The notes under the pieces were generated by a model, which saw only the letters and a program-made list of their open reading frames with translations, did not search any database and was not told the origin of the DNA. Shown here piece after piece: positions 38,288 to 47,641 of a stretch of 64,000 nucleotides of DNA. Numbering within the stretch: position 1 is the first letter of the stretch; every line of letters starts with the position of its first letter. The position numbers and the translations under genes were made by a program. This DNA comes from Malaya genurostris (taxonomy: Eukaryota > Arthropoda > Insecta > Diptera > Culicidae): assembly GCF_030247185.1 (NCBI RefSeq), contig NC_080572.1, positions 33,650,971 through 33,714,970 on the forward strand, written 5' to 3'.

Positions 38288-39163
38288 TCATGCAGTATTG
38301 TTCGAATTTTGTTCTAGTATATCCAGGGAGACTATCTCATGCACTTCACCAGTCCTTGTCCAAGGGGGTAGATTTAGAATCATCTTTGAGATCTTACTTT
38401 GATTGCGCTGACGCCTAAGTTTGTGCGTTCGTGCACAGTCCCGCCAAACAGGGACTGCGTATTCAATTTCGGGGTAGATGATTTGTTTATAGACAGCCAT
38501 CTGATTCTTCAGGCACAGTTTAGATGTTCTACAAATCAGTGGATACAGAGACCTAATGAGTAGGCTGTGTTTTTGAACGATATTGTCAACATGTGACCTG
38601 AATATCAGATGTCTGTCAAAGGTGAGTCCTAGATAGATAACTTCATCGGACCACTGGATGACCTCATCACCGAATCGCTTTGGGCATTCGTCTGATGGAA
38701 CAAGTTTTGGAGATCTTGAATGTGGAAACAAGATGACCTGAGCTTTTGCTGCACTGATCACAATTTTCCAGCTTGTAAAATATTTAGTTAGAGCGTCCAG
38801 ACCTGTCTGTAGTTTATTCTTCAGAGCATTAATGACACGACCTTTGTAAAGAATGGCAGTATCATCAGCAAATTGTGACAGAACACCACGAACCGGAAGA
38901 AGTGGGATGTCTGATGTAAAACTGTTGTATAGGATGGGACCTAGGATACTTCCTTGGGGTACACCAGTAGAAATAGTAAATCTTTCTGAAAGTGCATTAT
39001 TCAGAGAAACCTGGAATGCTCTATCTGCAAGATAATTTTTGATAATTTTAATAGGATAGATCGGAAAATTATACCGATGCAGTTTAAACACCAGGCCACC
39101 GTGGCACACATTATCGAATGCCTTTATAATATCCAATATTGCCATGGCAGCCGTTCTGGACAC
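38288..39163 (-). pseudogene. Jockey-type reverse transcriptase core (partial ORF2)
   Basis: An open frame of 291 codons. It contains the RT motif A region (AILDIIKAFDNV), GVPQGSILGPILYN, the catalytic F-A-D-D box, then S-A-A-K, YLGLTFDRHLIFRSH and YAVPVW before a short C-terminus. This order is diagnostic for Jockey-like LINE ORF2. It is cut off from its fingers by a frame break upstream, so it is a fossil although this stretch is open. Confidence 0.85.
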
Positions 39164-39383
39164 TGATTTGTTTTACTGGATGACGTTGTTAACTCTTGTG
39201 AATTGGTGGATGGTGGATCTTCCTTTCCGGAACCCAAACTGTTCTTTTAGTAATATATCCTGTTCATCTGCGAAAGAAAGAATTCGCCTTTGTATTGACT
39301 TTTCAAACAGCTTGGATAGAGCAGAGAGTAAGCTGATGGACCGATAGGATCTTTCCCCGGTTTCAAAACAGGGATAATTTTAA

Positions 39384-40253
39384 CTAACTTCCACATTTAA
39401 GGGAAGTAGCCAAGCTCACAGCACCTGTTAAAATTTTAGCGAAGAAAACAAATGAGCGAATACTCAAATGTTTCAGCTCAATGTTGAATATGTTGTCGAA
39501 ACCGACGGCCTTCATATTTTTGGATTTTTTTACAATTGCCATCGGCTCATTCGCAGTGACTCTACTTTCCTCAGGAACCAAGCTGTCTGATTGGTCAACC
39601 TCAGCTACGCTATCAGCAACGGCTCTTTCATGTGGACTAACAATGTTGAGTCCTAAATTGTGAGAACACACAAACTGCTGGCCTAGCGCATTTGCCTTCT
39701 CTACTGATGTGATTAAAGGTGTGTCCTGGGGTGACATCAGAGAAGGAATAGGCTCCGGTTTTTTCTTAAGCACCTTCGTTAAGGACCAGAAGGGCTTTGA
39801 ATGTGGGAAAATTTCTCGAAGCTTTTGTTGGAAGTTCCTGTTGTGAAATTCAGTTATCCTTTCCTGGATTATCCTAGTTAAGTTGTTATTAGAGGTCTTC
39901 TTATCTAGGATGCCAGTTCGTTGATACTGTCTCCGGTAGATATTTCGAAGTCGGATGAGTTTCTTGGTGACACTGTCAATTTGAAGAGAGGAACTCGGCA
40001 TATGTTGTACTGGAACCGTCATATCACGAGTGACTGTGATTGAATGCTGGAAGGAAGATAGGGTCGCATCGATTTCCATCGGGGAATCAAGTGGCAAATC
40101 GATATTAATAAGATGGTCGGCGATTTGTTGAAATTGGACCCAGTCGGTTCGATAATAGTTCCTCTGAGGTTTAATAGGCACTGTTTCTGGTGAAGATCCC
40201 AATGTCAATACTATTGGAAAGTGTTCGGAACAGAGCTCGTTGAAGATATCCAA
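39384..40253 (-). pseudogene. Jockey-type ORF2, endonuclease end, linker and RT fingers
   Basis: An open frame of 289 codons beginning DIFNELCSEHFPIVLTLG, the S-D-H-like endonuclease terminus with D replaced by E. Then follow a charged linker (LRNIYRRQYQRTG, FPHSKPFWSLTKVLKKK) and a K-N-M-K-A-V-G-F-D-N-I-F word, a diverged form of the K-A-P-G-x-D-x-I motif before the RT. It breaks near 39384 and resumes in another frame toward 39163. Confidence 0.78.
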
Positions 40254-41040
40254 AATGGAATGAACTCCCGATCTGGAAAGTCGCGTTGGTTGATCCGAGT
40301 ATGTTGTACTGGCCGTAGTTCAAACAGTTCGTGCACTGTGTGACATCCCGATGTACCGGTTCATACTTTTGCCATTCGATAATTATATGGAATAACGATT
40401 TTATCGTTTTCAGTTGACTCATAGTGATGGAGCTCTTCTCCAGATGAACCAGGTACATTTGATCTCGATACTTTTTGTCCGTGTTGTGTCGTTTCATTTT
40501 AAACACCATCACAGGCCTCCGACAGTGCCTGCTTTAGTTCGGCTTCCATCATGTCGGGTAGTCCTCGAAGTACAACCTTCGGCAATATCCTATGTGAAGT
40601 ATTCCGCTTTTGTCTGCTTCAGGTAACATTCCACTGCTTTGTAGTGGTTCAAAGCCGGAACAGTTATTTTGTAGCCTTTAGTACATAAACGGATTCTTGT
40701 CTCTAGTCCTTTGCTGATCAGCGTGTTGAAATCCGAACGTAGAGTCGGTGGGAAGCGCTTCAGGCAGAAAGGCGGCATTTATTCCTTCTTCTGCAGTTCT
40801 TCTTCGACATCAATTGGCAGATCAGCGTCAGCAAACGGTCGTTTACCTGTACATCACTTGGCTTCAGATGCTTAGCATCTTTTGGATCCTTCTCGGATCT
40901 ATGGCGCGTATTGGCCATAGCTTGGGTAGGTAGACAGCTGCGAATAAAAGATAAAACAATATCGATATTTGTCGTCAGTGCAGTAAAACTTCATTTAATT
41001 TAATTGAAACTGAATGTGGAAAATATGTGCCGAAAGGGTT

Positions 41041-41159
41041 ATTTCGCCGAATGCCATTTCGCCGAATGCAATTTCGCCGAATGCCATTTCGCCGAATGCC
41101 ATTTCGCCGAATGCCATTTCGCCGAATGCCATTTCGCCGAAAGGGTAATTTCGCCGAAT
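41041..41159. repeat. 15-bp tandem array, unit ATTTCGCCGAATGCC
   Basis: About eight 15-bp units with variants, bounded by AAAGGGTTATTTCGCCGAAT and AAAGGGTAATTTCGCCGAAT edges. The boundary words themselves repeat, which suggests the array is part of a larger element. Confidence 0.93.
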
Positions 41160-41479
41160 CCTGAAATCGTCTTGAAATCGTAATTAGAATTGATTTAAAT
41201 TAAAGACAAACGAAAGATGACAGCGTTAACGCCCGTTTTGTTAACTTACCATTGTACTTCTTGAATAATGATTGATTGTTGTACTTTTGAATAAAGATTG
41301 ATTAATGAGCCTCAGAAAGTAGTTCCCATGAAAATTTGTTGACTACTAGCTAGTAAGCATCAAAACAATTGCATAGGTGTGTCTACCAGGCAAATGTAGG
41401 TGGTATTTTCCGTTTATTAAGTGAAAATGAAAAAATACTAATGCGGCTACGCCACATCGTTTTAGTACAAGTGGCGAAA

Positions 41480-41800
41480 TGACTTTCGGGGATATGACCC
41501 GCTCCCAATTTAAGCTAGTGCTACCAGAGAAGCAGTTTGACGCTGCGACTCTTGAAGATGGCTGGAGGAATATAAAGCTGCGGATAATGACCAATTGCTA
41601 GGGAAGCTGCTTAAACATGGAGAAGAGACATTGGCTAAAGCATGTAACCCTATGTTACATTGATTAATTGTTGACTCCGCCACAATGCAAATGTAGCGAA
41701 GACTCACATGCTCGAGTTCCCAGATTACTGAACTGAACATTGCGTTACGGCATATGTCACCTATGGCGGTTGCAGCCAGGAAAAGGGCTGCCAATATTTG
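41480..41800 (+). pseudogene. RTE-like LINE ORF fragment upstream of the RT palm
   Basis: One frame reads LEEYKAADNDQLLGKLLKHG then EETLAKAC, a diverged form of the K-N-N-K-A-A-x-x-D-x-x-P-x-E-L-L-K block before the reverse transcriptase of RTE-like elements. Stops and frame changes surround it. It is likely the same dead element as 42858-43797, separated by later insertion. The clade is inferred from memory. Confidence 0.45.
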
Positions 41801-42128
41801 ATAACATAATTGTCAGAGCTGATAGTATCGAAATAACGGTGACATTTATCTTGATACTACCGGATTTTATCTTAATTGGCAGAGTGCCATTTTTGTAGAT
41901 AACGCAAGGAAAGTAAACGTTTGAGATTTAGAAGTGATTAAATTACGAAAATTGTATTAGTACGGTTAGTAAGTCAAGGATTGAAAATGTTATAATTATT
42001 ACAATAAAAAACGTTATATATATTGTATAGTGATAAAAGATAAGAAATACGGAAGACATATACAACATTTCGATATGGGTGTAAATTTGGTGTAGGTTAG
42101 GAGTTACATGCGCTCTATGCTAATTATC

Positions 42129-42777
42129 TGTTGGGCAGGTCCCCAACGGGCCTTTTATTTTGGGGCTTCGAACTTCGTTCGGAGTTTCGCTTCGCAGGTT
42201 CACAATGTCTCGAGTGAGGAACGATGATCAATCCGGAGTTAAGTTCACAGCGAAGGACAATTATTAAACCTTTAATCGAACGACGCCATTGTCATCGGAG
42301 ACACCATTACAAATTCTAGCGTCATTGCCATTTTTAACGCCATTACTAGCTCCGGCGCCATTATCATCGCTGACGTTGTCGCGCTATAAGCTGTCAGGAA
42401 AGCCAGAGCACCGATTACTTCGAGGAAATATACATCCGGAATCGCTAACACCAAACTTTCACCACCAGACCTGCACCAACAAAAACCCATCAAAAGCGCA
42501 AGTAGAAAACCCCATAAAGTGACGTCACTAGCTTTAAGTTAACCTGGAGGGATCATAATAAATGTTCAAAATGTTAATTAGGAACCATTAGCCTAGTTTC
42601 TATATAATGAGCGAAATTAGTACAGGTACATCATTCTTGATCTCGTTTTCCGGACTCTAAAGGAGTCGCCAGCCCTCGTCTTCGAGTGTTCTCTCAAAGA
42701 AGACCTTTTGGTTTCGCCTTTGAGTAAAACTAAAATATTGAATCAACCTTTTGGTTGTCCACGCTGGTTCTCGACAG
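42129..42777 (+). mobile_element. Candidate solo LTR (TGTTGGG..CGACAG) with 5-bp flanking duplication
   Basis: TGTTGGGCAGGTCCCCAAC opens the segment and TTCTCGACAG closes it. TTATC lies on both sides (42124-42128 and 42778-42782). A TATA-like CTATATAATG sits at 42601-42610 inside. An Ala/Pro-rich, CGCCATT-repeated stretch occupies 42280-42370. Length 649 bp, no gag or pol beside it. The TG..CAG end is slightly atypical; the TGTTGGG start recalls BEL/Pao LTRs. Confidence 0.5.
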
Positions 42778-42857
42778 TTATCGGTGTTTCGGTTTCATAC
42801 AGTTCCCGTTAAAAGCGAGTACCGTGGTGAGTATATGCAATGCTCAAACAAGTAGTA

Positions 42858-43797
42858 TAATTGTGAACATAAATACCCCTCTAACCACCCACTGAGCAAG
42901 TCGAGGGGCTACAAACGCTGCACTGGATCATATATTCGTGATAAGACAGGTACTTCAGAATACAACGTACCCACGCATCACCTATTCATCCATCTCAGAG
43001 CGGCTTACGACACAATATATTAAAAGTATCTATGGCAGATTATGCACGAATATGGGTTATCGGATAAACTGACGCGATTGGTCAAAGTAACTATGGATAG
43101 AGTGATGTGCTACGTTCGAGTATCTGGGACGCTCTCGAGTTCCTTCGAATCTCGGAGAGGGCTACAACAAGACGATGGACTCTCTTATCTCTTGCTCAAT
43201 ATTGCTTTGGAAAGTGTGATTCGAAGAGCAAGGATCGACACGAGTGGTACGATCTTCCGAAAGTCCGTACAGCTTTTTTACTTCGCTGACGACGTTGATA
43301 TTGTAACACGTAACCTTGAAAAAATCATAGAAACATACATCGAACTAAAAGTTGAAGCTAGGCGTATCGATTTGCCTATAAATGCGTCGAAAACAAATGA
43401 CATAAGAAGAAGAGGCACTAAAGAAGAAATGCTAAGCCTTCAACTACGAATATTGATAGACCGTGACGATATCGTGGTTGACGAGCTCGTGTATTTGGGC
43501 TCACTGGTGACCGCCGATAATGATACCAGCAGAGAAATTCAGAGGCGTATTTTCGGCAGGAAATCATGCGTACTTTGGACTCAGAAAAACCCTGCGATCG
43601 AGGAAAGTACGCCACCGCACGAAATTGACCGTCTACAAAACGCTCATATTACCGGTTGTTCCCTATGGCCACGAGACCTGAACTATGTTGACAAAGGATC
43701 AACGCTTAGTCTTTTCGAAAGAATTGTGCTGCGGACCATCTATGGCGAAGTGGAGATAGAAGACGAAACGTGGAGCCGACGCAGGTGGTTCTCCTAA
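42858..43797 (+). pseudogene. RTE-like LINE reverse transcriptase fragment
   Basis: 42885-43041 encodes STTEQ, PTHHLFIHLRAAYDTIY (RT motif A) with breaks. From 43042 an open frame of 251 codons carries a diverged G-L-Q-Q-D-D-G-L-S motif, the catalytic Y-F-A-D-D-V-D-I box, EARRIDLPINASKT, then DELVYLGSLVTADND and FERIVLRTIYG. Order and wording match mosquito RTE-like ORF2. The endonuclease is missing, motif A lies before a stop, and the FADD motif survives. Confidence 0.75.
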
Positions 43798-43825
43798 CAG
43801 ATGAAGGTTAGACATGTTCAGCTTT

Positions 43826-43945
43826 CATCATTCTGTATTTTCGGAACTGGAAGACAAATCCGAATAAAAATCAATCGCATTCAATGGGATAGTATGATAT
43901 TTATTTGAATCGAAGCTCGATCCATTCAGCTACAGTGATTTTTTT
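43826..43945 (-). repeat. Unnamed interspersed repeat, short minus fragment
   Basis: GTATTTTCGGAACTGGAAGA, AATGGGATAGTATG and GATCCATTCAGCTA are reverse-complement matches to family modules. Confidence 0.45.
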
Positions 43946-44451
43946 TTTGGTTATAACATAAGCTGCATGCTAGAAAAATTTACTGACTAGTTTTTAGGAA
44001 TTTGTTACATTTCAGTACCTACTTACAAAAAATTGTTGTAAAATATATCTCATTCTGAATATTGATTATGGAGACAAATAATTCGTTATAATTCGAGTTC
44101 GCTGGCTTATCTCTCAAGTTCTCTTTCGATTAAACCAATGCATCGAAATGAAACGAACTAGGGGAAATCCTGCACGTTTGCTACTCTTGTATATGAAATT
44201 CAATTTTGTATATAAAATTTATCTCGACTTTAACAAAAATTACACACCAGTAACAGACATTCGTACCTGCACCGTTCAACACGGTTGGAAACTCGTGCTC
44301 ATGTGTGCTCGGGGCCGATGGACTTGGTTGTTTTTCAAAAATGGTTGTGTTTTTGGTGTCGGTTTTCGTTTTCTTTATTCATTTAGCCTCGGCTTCATTT
44401 TAAGTAGCAAATCTTTCATTTATTTAAATTTTAAAATTGCATGAACACAGG
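43946..44451. other. Intergenic DNA, nothing recognised
   Basis: A 98-codon frame at 44148-44444 is Phe-rich and without motif. Confidence 0.4.
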
Positions 44452-44600
44452 TGCATGGTTAAAGAGGTAAAACACTGGCCTTTATAATACGATGTCGTAT
44501 GTTTCGATTACATGAGAATGTTAGAGTCAATAGGATCATAGTATTGAGCTATTCCGTTGTTCGGCTATTTTATCTATCGAATCAGAACGCACCGGAATAT
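44452..44600 (+). mobile_element. Diverged tRNA-derived SINE
   Basis: An A-box-like TGGTTAAAGAGGTA at 44457-44470 is followed by CACTGGCCTTTATAATACGA and a decayed B box TTTCGATTACA at 44502-44512. A TCAATAGGATCATAGTATTG stretch then parallels TCAGTAGGATCGTGGTACTA of the SINE at 55722. Confidence 0.6.
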
Positions 44601-45721
44601 ATTACCAGGACTTTGCTGTTTGGTTTTAATAAATCGGTTGAGATTAAGCGTCAAGAATGGAATATAGGCTTAGTTTTAGTGCATTATCATCAGTATAATA
44701 CGCAAACAAATTGGAGTCCTAATAAAAACAGAAAGATACACAATTATCGATAAAAAGTAATGTTATTTAAGCTTAAATTTTTCCAAACTGTCTCTCGAAC
44801 GTCCCGTTTAGTTTTTATTTTCTTCCTCAGTAGTGTGCCTTATGAATCGATTTCCCTACTCACATGCTATTCACGCAATTACTTCCAAGATTGAAGATTA
44901 CACTACAATCTGTTCACTGCTTTACTCTCGTTCATGTAAGTTATGATTGCAAATCTCACAAACTCAAATAAACTTCTGCAGAGGAAAAAATAAAAATCCT
45001 ACCAAACCCGCAGCACTAGACTAGACGTACGACTGCGGCTTCGACGGATAAGCATGCATAAGCACACCCCGTAGGGCGGCAAAAATTTTCTTGATAGGAT
45101 ATTTATTCATACACTATTTCAACAGTCAACTGAAACGATATTGATGCTCTATAGCTGTAGCTAAACATGAGACTTTGTCAGATGTTGCAATTCTCAAATC
45201 ATCTTTTTATAGAACGAAATGTATTCAAAGACCTTCTTCGGCTTAGAAATACTGGAATAGAAATGTGTTACCGAAAACGACCTTAAAACTAACTTTCTTG
45301 ATACAAAGACAGGCATTTGGCAATACGTTATTAATACTATAAGGCATAGCACCTCTAGAACTTTTTCAGATTCAAGTCTAAGATTTGTTGTGCAGGGATA
45401 ATCAATCACAAAACAGCAATATCACTTCTTCGATATTTTTGCCTTGTTTGTTCAAATTTAATATTATTGGATTCACTAATATTTTCGGAATAAGGTACCC
45501 AAGTAGCACACGTTATTGCACTTCAATGACAATAACTTTTATGAAACAAATTCATGGATCAGGTTGAAGACATTGAAACGTGCATTATAACTGCCATGCA
45601 ACTTGAAAAGCGTAAGAGGCGGAGCTTGCGCGACTTACCGAGGGTTACCAAACAAGTTCTTAGCAACGAATATTTGATTTGATTCAACGCGCATAACAGT
45701 CACAATGAAAAGGAAAAATCT
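44601..45721. other. Intergenic DNA, nothing recognised
   Basis: No supported ORF or repeat before the LINE-bearing repeat copy. Confidence 0.45.
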
Positions 45722-45815
45722 GTTTTAAACCACCTAGTGGTACAATGATGCCTTTCTTATATTACTCATTCCATCATAAATATTGCTATGGAGTCCTGAA
45801 AACAACTGTTCATTG

Positions 45816-45850
45816 CATTGCCGTTTCAACCTTCCGAGTGAACGGACGTG
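45816..45850 (+). promoter_or_regulatory. Internal LINE promoter: Inr + DPE at the 5' end
   Basis: If A at 45817 is +1, GGACGTG at 45844-45850 lies exactly at +28 and fits the DPE consensus known from insect LINEs (Jockey, I, F/Doc) that must carry their promoter inside the transcript. No TATA box is needed or seen. Confidence 0.65.
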
Positions 45851-46294
45851 CTTTGTGTTTACTGCGAAAGCGTTGAAAACCAGTGCCGTGTGTGATAAAG
45901 TGACCGGACGATCAAAACTAGATCGCTATTGTGTAATAGACAATAGTGCTTTTTCCTGTGAGAGGGTTTATGCACATTATATACTGAAGCAGTGTATTGT
46001 TGTGAGCGGACGATCGAAACAGTACCGTTAGCCGGTGATTGTTCGATCGATCAAAACAGGCCCAGCGGTGTACGTGATATCACTGTGCGGATTAAAAAAG
46101 AGTGTGCTTTTTCCTCTCGGAGGTTTTTTGCACACCATCGCAGCGGCGATACGCCGATCGACGAGGGCTAGGCCTTGGTGGCCCCCGTTGGATTTAAGTT
46201 AAGTATCATTATTTAGTTTTTTTTTTCCTTCCTGCATCCGACTATTCTATTTCTCCCCGATTCACTTATTTCTGTGCGGAGGTAGCTCCGCAAC

Positions 46295-47641
46295 ATGTCT
46301 AGTCTAAATTCTGACCCCCCCGTTCCCGATGATCAAATGGAGACTTCCCTTGACTATAAAAAGTCTCGCATAAAGAGCTATCCGGATGGGCTCGCACTAC
46401 CGGCCGGTCCTTATGCGGTCTATTTCCGGACCAAATCGAAAGAAAAAAAATTAAATATTTTTAAAATATCGCGGGACCTGTCCTCGCGATACAATACTAT
46501 AAAAAGTTTTGATAAGATACGTCCAGACAAGCTCAGGGTCCTGTTTACCAGTTCAAAACAGGCTAATGAGCTCGTTCAAAATGATCCTTTTACGCGGGAG
46601 TACCGCGTCTACGTGCCAGCTCGCGAAGTAGAAATCGACGGTGTGGTCACCGATTCGAGTTTGACTTGCGAGGACGTTCTTAAGTACGGGGCGGGTTGTT
46701 TTAAAGACCCCTCACTTAAGAATGTCAAGATACTGGATTGCAAGCGATTGCATTCAGTATCGATCGCCGGGGATGGAACAAAGTCCTATCCCCAATCAGA
46801 CTCTTATCGTGTGACCTTCGCCGGTTCTGCTTTGCCCAACTACATCCTCTTGGACCGGGTTCGTTTGCCTGTTCGCCTATTCGTACCCCGAGTAATGAAC
46901 TGTACTAATTGCAAACAACTGGGGCATACAGCTACCCATTGCAGCAATAAGCCACGTTGTGCTAACTGTGGGGAAGCTCAGGCGGACGGCTCTTGCGGTA
47001 AGGATGCTGAAAAGTGTCTCTACTGTAAGGAGGGTCCGCATGACCTCTCTGATTGTCCCGCTTACAAACTGCGAGGTGATCGAATGAAGCGTTCCCTAAA
47101 GGAGCACTCCAAGCGTTCTTTCGCAGAGATGCTTAAAAGTGCCACCCCTCCTAAACAGACAACGAACCCATATGCCTGCTTGTCAACTGACGAGAGCGAT
47201 TCTGACGACCCTTTGGAAGGTCCATCTTCGGCGGTCCCTCATAGCTGTAGGAAAAGAATAAATAAATCCTCTCATAAGCTACCTAGTAAGGGTTCGAAGG
47301 TGTCTTCCGAAGGGCTTCGAAAAGTTACAGCTAACGGGAATCGGGACACAACACCGAAGCAAAAAACTCCTGGTCTCGGAAAACTCAATTCCGAGATGGA
47401 ATTCCCACGACTTCCCGGGACTACAAAATCCCCAAGCGTCCCAGAAAATCTACCAGAGAACCAACTAGGTGCTGGACTTATCAAGTTCTCTGATGTTGTG
47501 GACTGGATTTTTACAACTTTCAATATTTCAGACCCTCTTAGAAGCATTTTAATTGCTTTCATGCCAACAGTAAAAACATATTTGAAGCAGTTGACTGCAA
47601 ATTGGCCCCTTCTCTCAGCGATTGTATCCTTCGATGGCTAA
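46295..47641 (+). CDS. LINE ORF1, nucleic-acid-binding protein with zinc knuckles
   Basis: 448 aa, starting at the ATG at 46295 after the element's 5' UTR. The N-terminal half (about residues 40-200) is an RRM-like region: LRVLFTSSKQANELV and YRVYVPAREVEIDGVV suit the beta strands of such folds. Residues 203-254 hold three cysteine knuckles: a canonical C-x2-C-x4-H-x4-C (CTNCKQLGHTATHC), a degenerate middle one (CANCGEAQADGSC) and CLYCKEGPHDLSDC. The C-terminal third is Ser/Lys/Pro-rich, then a hydrophobic tail. In I-type elements ORF1 binds the RNA into ribonucleoprotein particles. It lies directly upstream of ORF2 and overlaps it. Not a host gene. Confidence 0.9.
   Translation: MSSLNSDPPVPDDQMETSLDYKKSRIKSYPDGLALPAGPYAVYFRTKSKEKKLNIFKISRDLSSRYNTIKSFDKIRPDKLRVLFTSSKQANELVQNDPFTREYRVYVPAREVEIDGVVTDSSLTCEDVLKYGAGCFKDPSLKNVKILDCKRLHSVSIAGDGTKSYPQSDSYRVTFAGSALPNYILLDRVRLPVRLFVPRVMNCTNCKQLGHTATHCSNKPRCANCGEAQADGSCGKDAEKCLYCKEGPHDLSDCPAYKLRGDRMKRSLKEHSKRSFAEMLKSATPPKQTTNPYACLSTDESDSDDPLEGPSSAVPHSCRKRINKSSHKLPSKGSKVSSEGLRKVTANGNRDTTPKQKTPGLGKLNSEMEFPRLPGTTKSPSVPENLPENQLGAGLIKFSDVVDWIFTTFNISDPLRSILIAFMPTVKTYLKQLTANWPLLSAIVSFDG

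Larger units (their letters stand above)
38004..40930 (-). mobile_element. Decayed Jockey-type LINE with internal deletion joining ORF1 to ORF2
   Basis: Read on the minus strand: ORF1 pieces at 40778-40590 (PPTLRSDFNTLISKGLETRI) and 40512-40310, the latter ending in a zinc-knuckle start C-T-N-C-L-N-Y-G. Then comes a jump to the end of the ORF2 endonuclease (PTRLSRSGVHSILDIF, SEHFPIVLTLG). Next are the linker, RT fingers and the RT core at 39163-38288. The 3' UTR reaches an A-tail equivalent (T run at 38005-38012). The first endonuclease catalytic motifs are lost. Several frame breaks are present. Confidence 0.85.
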
